Below the pieces are notes generated by a model that worked only from the letters and a program-made list of their open reading frames with translations, was not told the origin of the DNA and did no database searches. Source: Candidatus Magasanikiibacteriota bacterium (GTDB lineage: Bacteria; Patescibacteriota; Patescibacteriia; Magasanikbacterales; UBA922). From it: DNA of 8,580 bases. Below, piece after piece: positions 5,879 through 8,580 of this stretch (its first letter is position 1; the number at the start of each line of letters is the position of its first letter). A program made the position numbers and the translations under genes. The stretch covers positions 1-8,580 of the forward strand of contig QIHL01000040.1 of the NCBI GenBank assembly GCA_003230965.1, read 5' to 3'.

Positions 5879-5952
5879 GCGCCTATAGCTCAGCTGGTTA
5901 GAGCACAACGCTTATAACGTTGGGGTCGATGGTTCAAGTCCATCTGGGCGCA
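5879..5952 (+). tRNA. tRNA-Ile (anticodon UAU)
   Basis: A 74-base cloverleaf with all arms paired. The acceptor is GCGCCTA/TGGGCGC with one wobble; the D arm is GCTC/GAGC with loop AGCTGGTTA; the anticodon stem is CAACG/CGTTG with loop CTTATAA; the variable loop is GGGTC; the T arm is GATGG/CCATC with loop TTCAAGT; the discriminator is A73. The 7-base loop places TAT at positions 34-36, so it should read the AUA isoleucine codon directly. Most bacteria instead read AUA with a CAU tRNA modified to lysidine by TilS. AUA codons are in use nearby, for example uvrA residues 179 and 626. The 3' CCA is not encoded. The next gene starts 2 bases after the discriminator. Confidence 0.95.
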
Positions 5953-5954
5953 CT

Positions 5955-6935
5955 ATGCCAAACAAATCAACAAAATATATCGTTTCATCAGAACAAACAA
6001 ATCAACGGCTTGATATTTTTTTATCTTCAATGGTTGGGTGCACACGATCACAAATACAACAAAAAATTAAAAACAAGCAAGTCAAAATGAATGGTCATAT
6101 ACCAAAAAAAATGGGAGATAAACTTCATGAAGGAGATATTGTGGAAATGTATAAAGCAGGACAAACAAAAGAAATAAATAATGAAAAAAAAATAAAACCT
6201 ATTCCACTACAGATGATTTCAGTTCTTGCAGAGACACCAGAGTATCTTGTAGTATTCAAACCTGCTGGTGTTCTTGTTCATCAGACAGAAGCACAAGAAC
6301 CAAAAACATTAGCCTCATGGCTTTTGCAACACTACCCTGACATCGCTGGTGTTGGTGGAAAATCAGAACGCTCTGGCATTGTTCACCGTCTGGATAAAGA
6401 AGCATCTGGCGTCTTGGTCGTTGCAAGAACAGAAAAAATGTTCCAACATCTCAAAATACAATTCAAAAATAGAACTGTGCAAAAAGAATATATAATTCTC
6501 GTATACGGTGAAATTGAAGCAGACATTGGAACAATCAACTTTGATATTGATCGCGCAAAAGATGGACGTATGGCATCACGCCCAAAAATTTCAAACTTGA
6601 CTGCAAAAAAAATAGCATCGGTACAACCAGGCAAAACAGCTTTGACCGAGTTTTTTGTTATCAAACGCTATCCACGATATACGTTACTAGATGTAAAAAT
6701 CCATAGCGGACGACGACACCAAATTCGTGTACACCTGTTTGCATTTGGACATCCAATAGTTGGCGATACATTGTACAAAAATATAAAGCTCACAAAAAAA
6801 CATGATCAACCGCTTAACCGATTATTTCTCCATGCAAAAAAACTCTGTTTTCAGGATCTTACAAATACACAGCAGTGCTATGAATCACCACTTCCAGCAA
6901 AACTTCAATCATATTTAGATACTCTTAATTCATAA
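5955..6935 (+). CDS. RluA-family 23S rRNA pseudouridine synthase (RluD-like, with S4 domain)
   Basis: This 326-residue enzyme isomerises uridines to pseudouridine in rRNA, most likely in 23S. An S4 RNA-binding domain spans about 8-65 (NQRLDIFLSS onward, then KQVKMNGHIP). The catalytic domain begins near 88 and carries FKPAGVLVHQ (101-110), the active-site motif HRLDKEASG at 144-152 with catalytic Asp147, and the RluA signature SGRRHQIRVHL at 251-261. S4 plus this core is the RluC/RluD arrangement; RluD acts on helix 69, but the sequence alone does not prove the target, so I give no symbol. The ATG is only 2 bases after tRNA-Ile. Since the S4 domain begins at residue 8, a later start is unlikely. 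No ribosome binding site is possible outside the tRNA. The stop is 3 bases before guanylate kinase, so tRNA, this gene and gmk form one operon. Confidence 0.93.
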   Translation: MPNKSTKYIVSSEQTNQRLDIFLSSMVGCTRSQIQQKIKNKQVKMNGHIPKKMGDKLHEGDIVEMYKAGQTKEINNEKKIKPIPLQMISVLAETPEYLVVFKPAGVLVHQTEAQEPKTLASWLLQHYPDIAGVGGKSERSGIVHRLDKEASGVLVVARTEKMFQHLKIQFKNRTVQKEYIILVYGEIEADIGTINFDIDRAKDGRMASRPKISNLTAKKIASVQPGKTALTEFFVIKRYPRYTLLDVKIHSGRRHQIRVHLFAFGHPIVGDTLYKNIKLTKKHDQPLNRLFLHAKKLCFQDLTNTQQCYESPLPAKLQSYLDTLNS

Positions 6936-6938
6936 AAA

Positions 6939-7508
6939 ATGAAGAAGAACCTATATTCACTTATTGTAATTTGCGGACCAGCAGGTGTGGGCAAAACGAC
7001 TGTTGCAAAAGCAATACTAAAAATCTATCCGCAACTGCGAACAGGTGTTACCTACACAACTCGGAATAAACGACAACATAGTACAGAAGACAAAAAAATA
7101 TACTACATTTCTACCAAAGAATTCAAGAAACGACGCGAAGATGGTGAATTCTTGGAATGGGCTGTAGTACACGGTGATCTGTACGGAACACACAAGGTGG
7201 AAACAGAGGAGGTCTTGCACAATCATCCAGTATTATTTAATATTGATGTACAAGGTGCAGCACAAATGAAACAAATATATGGAAAACGAGTTGTGACCAT
7301 TTTTCTTTTGCCTGAAAGTCATGAACAACTTATTGATCATCTAAAAACACGTGGAGAAATGACTGAAGGTAAATTTGAACAGCGACTGAAATCAGCAGAA
7401 AAAGAGCTTGCACGCAAGGATGAATTTGACTACCAAATTATAAATGTAGAGGGACAAATAAATCAAACAATTAACCATATTCATAAGATCCTTGATCCTA
7501 TTGTTTGA
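6939..7508 (+). CDS. gmk: Guanylate kinase
   Basis: Phosphorylates GMP to GDP with ATP, an essential cytoplasmic step in making GTP and dGTP. The length of 189 residues is close to the usual size. The P-loop GPAGVGKT is at 13-20 (most homologues have Ser after GP). GMP-site residues are present: TTRNKR at 40-45 (usually TTRxPR, with the outer arginines kept), GEFLEW at 69-74, YGT at 82-84 and NIDVQGA at 101-107. The arginines of TRGEMTEGKFEQRL (137-150) complete the ATP site, and DEFDYQIIN at 161-169 is the usual carboxyl motif. It starts 3 bases after the pseudouridine synthase stop with no Shine-Dalgarno, suggesting translational coupling or direct initiation. The rplS promoter begins immediately after its stop. 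Confidence 0.95.
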   Translation: MKKNLYSLIVICGPAGVGKTTVAKAILKIYPQLRTGVTYTTRNKRQHSTEDKKIYYISTKEFKKRREDGEFLEWAVVHGDLYGTHKVETEEVLHNHPVLFNIDVQGAAQMKQIYGKRVVTIFLLPESHEQLIDHLKTRGEMTEGKFEQRLKSAEKELARKDEFDYQIINVEGQINQTINHIHKILDPIV

Positions 7509-7509
7509 C

Positions 7510-7538
7510 TTGACAAAAAAATTAACTTCGTGTAGACT
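7510..7538 (+). promoter_or_regulatory. Promoter of rplS
   Basis: A perfect TTGACA (7510-7515), a 17-base spacer and TAGACT (7533-7538), four of six for a -10. The -35 begins 1 base after the gmk stop codon. Transcription should start near 7545, leaving about 60 bases of leader before the rplS ATG. This is the best sigma-70-type match in the window, fitting a ribosomal protein gene. Confidence 0.75.
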
Positions 7539-7607
7539 AGTTTCCACTACTCTTATACTGATGTTGTACACTTCAGATCCAACCTCTCGGCTAATTTCTA
7601 CAATCTT

Positions 7608-7961
7608 ATGGCAGAAGATATACGCCTGGAAATCAAACCGGGTATGATTATCAAAGTTCACCAAAAAATTAAAGATTTAAATGCAAAAGGCGAAGAAAAA
7701 GAACGTATACAAATTTTTGAAGGTACGGTACTCGCAGTGAAGCATGGCAAAGAAACTGGTGCGACGGTAACTGTTAGAAAAGTTTCTGGTGGAATCGGCG
7801 TGGAAAAAATATTTCCAATACATTCACCGATTGTAGACAAGATTGAACTGATTCGCAAAATGAAAGTACGTCAATCTCGTGCGTACTATCTGCGCACCTA
7901 CAAGAAAAAATTAAAAGAAGTAAAACCGAAAAGTAAGAAAGTAATTCCAAATAAAGTCTAA
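7608..7961 (+). CDS. rplS: 50S ribosomal protein L19
   Basis: L19 lies at the subunit interface of the large ribosomal subunit. The 117-residue protein shows the family core in order: IKPGMIIKVHQKI (9-21), ERIQIFEGTVLAVKHGKETG (32-51), then the TVTVRKVSGGIGVEKIFP stretch, HSP and KIELIRKMKVRQSRAYYLR up to about residue 96. The tail from about 98 is Lys-rich (KKKLKEVKPKSKKVIPNKV) and somewhat longer than in compact homologues, which often end soon after the YYLR motif. The ATG at 7608 matches the usual start. There is no Shine-Dalgarno in the bases before it (CTACAATCTT). It has its own promoter just after gmk. The usual bacterial neighbours rpsP, rimM and trmD are absent from this side. A strong hairpin terminator follows. 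Confidence 0.97.
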   Translation: MAEDIRLEIKPGMIIKVHQKIKDLNAKGEEKERIQIFEGTVLAVKHGKETGATVTVRKVSGGIGVEKIFPIHSPIVDKIELIRKMKVRQSRAYYLRTYKKKLKEVKPKSKKVIPNKV

Positions 7962-7975
7962 TAAAAAAACAACAC

Positions 7976-8005
7976 AAAAAATGTCTTCATAAGAAGACAT
8001 TTTTT
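7976..8005. terminator. Bidirectional intrinsic terminator between rplS and the EndoQ-like gene
   Basis: A perfect 13-bp inverted repeat AAAAAATGTCTTC (7976-7988) and GAAGACATTTTTT (7993-8005) with a 4-base loop ATAA. Each strand ends in a T run that is also the outer stem. It lies 14 bases after rplS and 17 after the convergent gene, so it serves both. Confidence 0.92.
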
Positions 8006-8022
8006 AAATATAAAATAATTTA

Positions 8023-8580
8023 CTACCTCTCAATAATCAAAGATCTTTGCTCTGGACCTCCACGGTCTTCATTATCCGCAAACACTTTGACCACGCCAAA
8101 TTCACCATCATATCCAGGAACAACATGTATACGACCATCACGAACACGTTGAATGGCATCTGCAATTTGTTTGGAACTTGCTACTTCAATTTTTTTCAAA
8201 GATGCGTGCAACAAAATAAAAAATTCAGTACCAATTTGTTCAATTAATTGATCATATATAACTTTGACTCCTTTGGTATTCCATCCATGTTTCACAGTAT
8301 TTGCTATAATCTCAACAAGCGGTACCAAACTTTTGTATGGAATACGATTGCACTTCTTTGCATTTTCTTCTGTTCTGTCACCAAGCTCAATAACCCTATT
8401 CATTACACCAATAACTAATGGTTTTTTGCAGATAGGACAAAGACCATCATATTTTTTTGTCTTTGATGGATGACAAGAAAACTTGCATGCACGATGTCCG
8501 TCATAATGATACTTTCCCTCTTCTGGATAAAATTCAATAGTGTATAAAAATTTTTCTCTATCTCCTTCCTTAATAATCCT
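8023..8580 (-). CDS. Endonuclease Q family protein, C-terminal part (5' end beyond window)
   Basis: The frame is open from the right edge to the TAG at 8025-8023, giving 185 residues. Counting from the edge, it reads through a TIEFYPEEGKYHYDGHRAC segment (14-32), a four-cysteine zinc motif (Cys32, 36, 48, 51), then VIGVMNRVIELGDR (56-69), PYKSLVPLVEIIA (81-93) and the end motif PGYDGEFGVVKVF. This is the C-terminal half of the EndoQ/TIGR00375 family, whose amino half is a PHP-type metallohydrolase domain. Characterised EndoQ from Thermococcales and a few bacteria cuts DNA 5' to uracil, hypoxanthine, xanthine or abasic sites. The zinc motif is intact, so nothing suggests a pseudogene. Family membership comes from remembered motifs; the catalytic PHP domain is not visible. 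An internal ATG exists at 8403, but the frame and the conserved zinc motif clearly continue upstream of it. Confidence 0.83.
   Translation of the reverse strand, partial: RIIKEGDREKFLYTIEFYPEEGKYHYDGHRACKFSCHPSKTKKYDGLCPICKKPLVIGVMNRVIELGDRTEENAKKCNRIPYKSLVPLVEIIANTVKHGWNTKGVKVIYDQLIEQIGTEFFILLHASLKKIEVASSKQIADAIQRVRDGRIHVVPGYDGEFGVVKVFADNEDRGGPEQRSLIIER

Overview
The window looks like a small-genome bacterium of the Candidate Phyla Radiation (Patescibacteria). This is an inference from several signs: AT-rich sequence, very short intergenic gaps, almost no Shine-Dalgarno sites, tRNA genes without an encoded 3' CCA, a lysine-rich histone H1-like protein, an endonuclease Q relative, and a UvrA without one of its usual zinc modules. 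No marker here fixes the phylum.

Layout, left to right. (1) The end of an unrecognised cysteine-rich, probably exported protein (+). (2) uvrA (+), 16 bases later, closed by a hairpin terminator that can work in both directions. (3) A minus-strand block, in transcription order: HD-domain phosphohydrolase, tRNA-Arg(CCG), DUF389 membrane protein, an intrinsic terminator, then a separate unit for an 83-residue histone H1-like protein. About 190 bases of non-coding DNA upstream of that gene are packed with inverted repeats. (4) A divergent promoter region. (5) A plus-strand block: tRNA-Ile with anticodon UAU, an RluA/RluD-type pseudouridine synthase starting 2 bases after the tRNA, guanylate kinase 3 bases later, and rplS (L19) with its own TTGACA promoter. 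(6) A 13-bp perfect hairpin shared as terminator with a convergent minus-strand gene, the C-terminal part of an endonuclease Q family protein that runs off the right edge.

Functions fall into DNA repair (UvrA; EndoQ-like for deaminated bases), chromosome packing (H1-like) and translation (two tRNAs, rRNA pseudouridylation, L19), plus nucleotide supply (guanylate kinase).

The most interesting signal is the leader of the H1-like gene. Two 31-nt hairpins, then a compact three-way junction, lie between a plausible promoter and the only good ribosome binding site in the window. In both hairpins a C/A mismatch on the plus strand becomes a G-U pair on the minus strand, so the structure fits the RNA of that gene and not its complement. 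The second notable item is tRNA-Ile(UAU), rare in bacteria and possibly a sign that the lysidine route for AUA decoding is absent.
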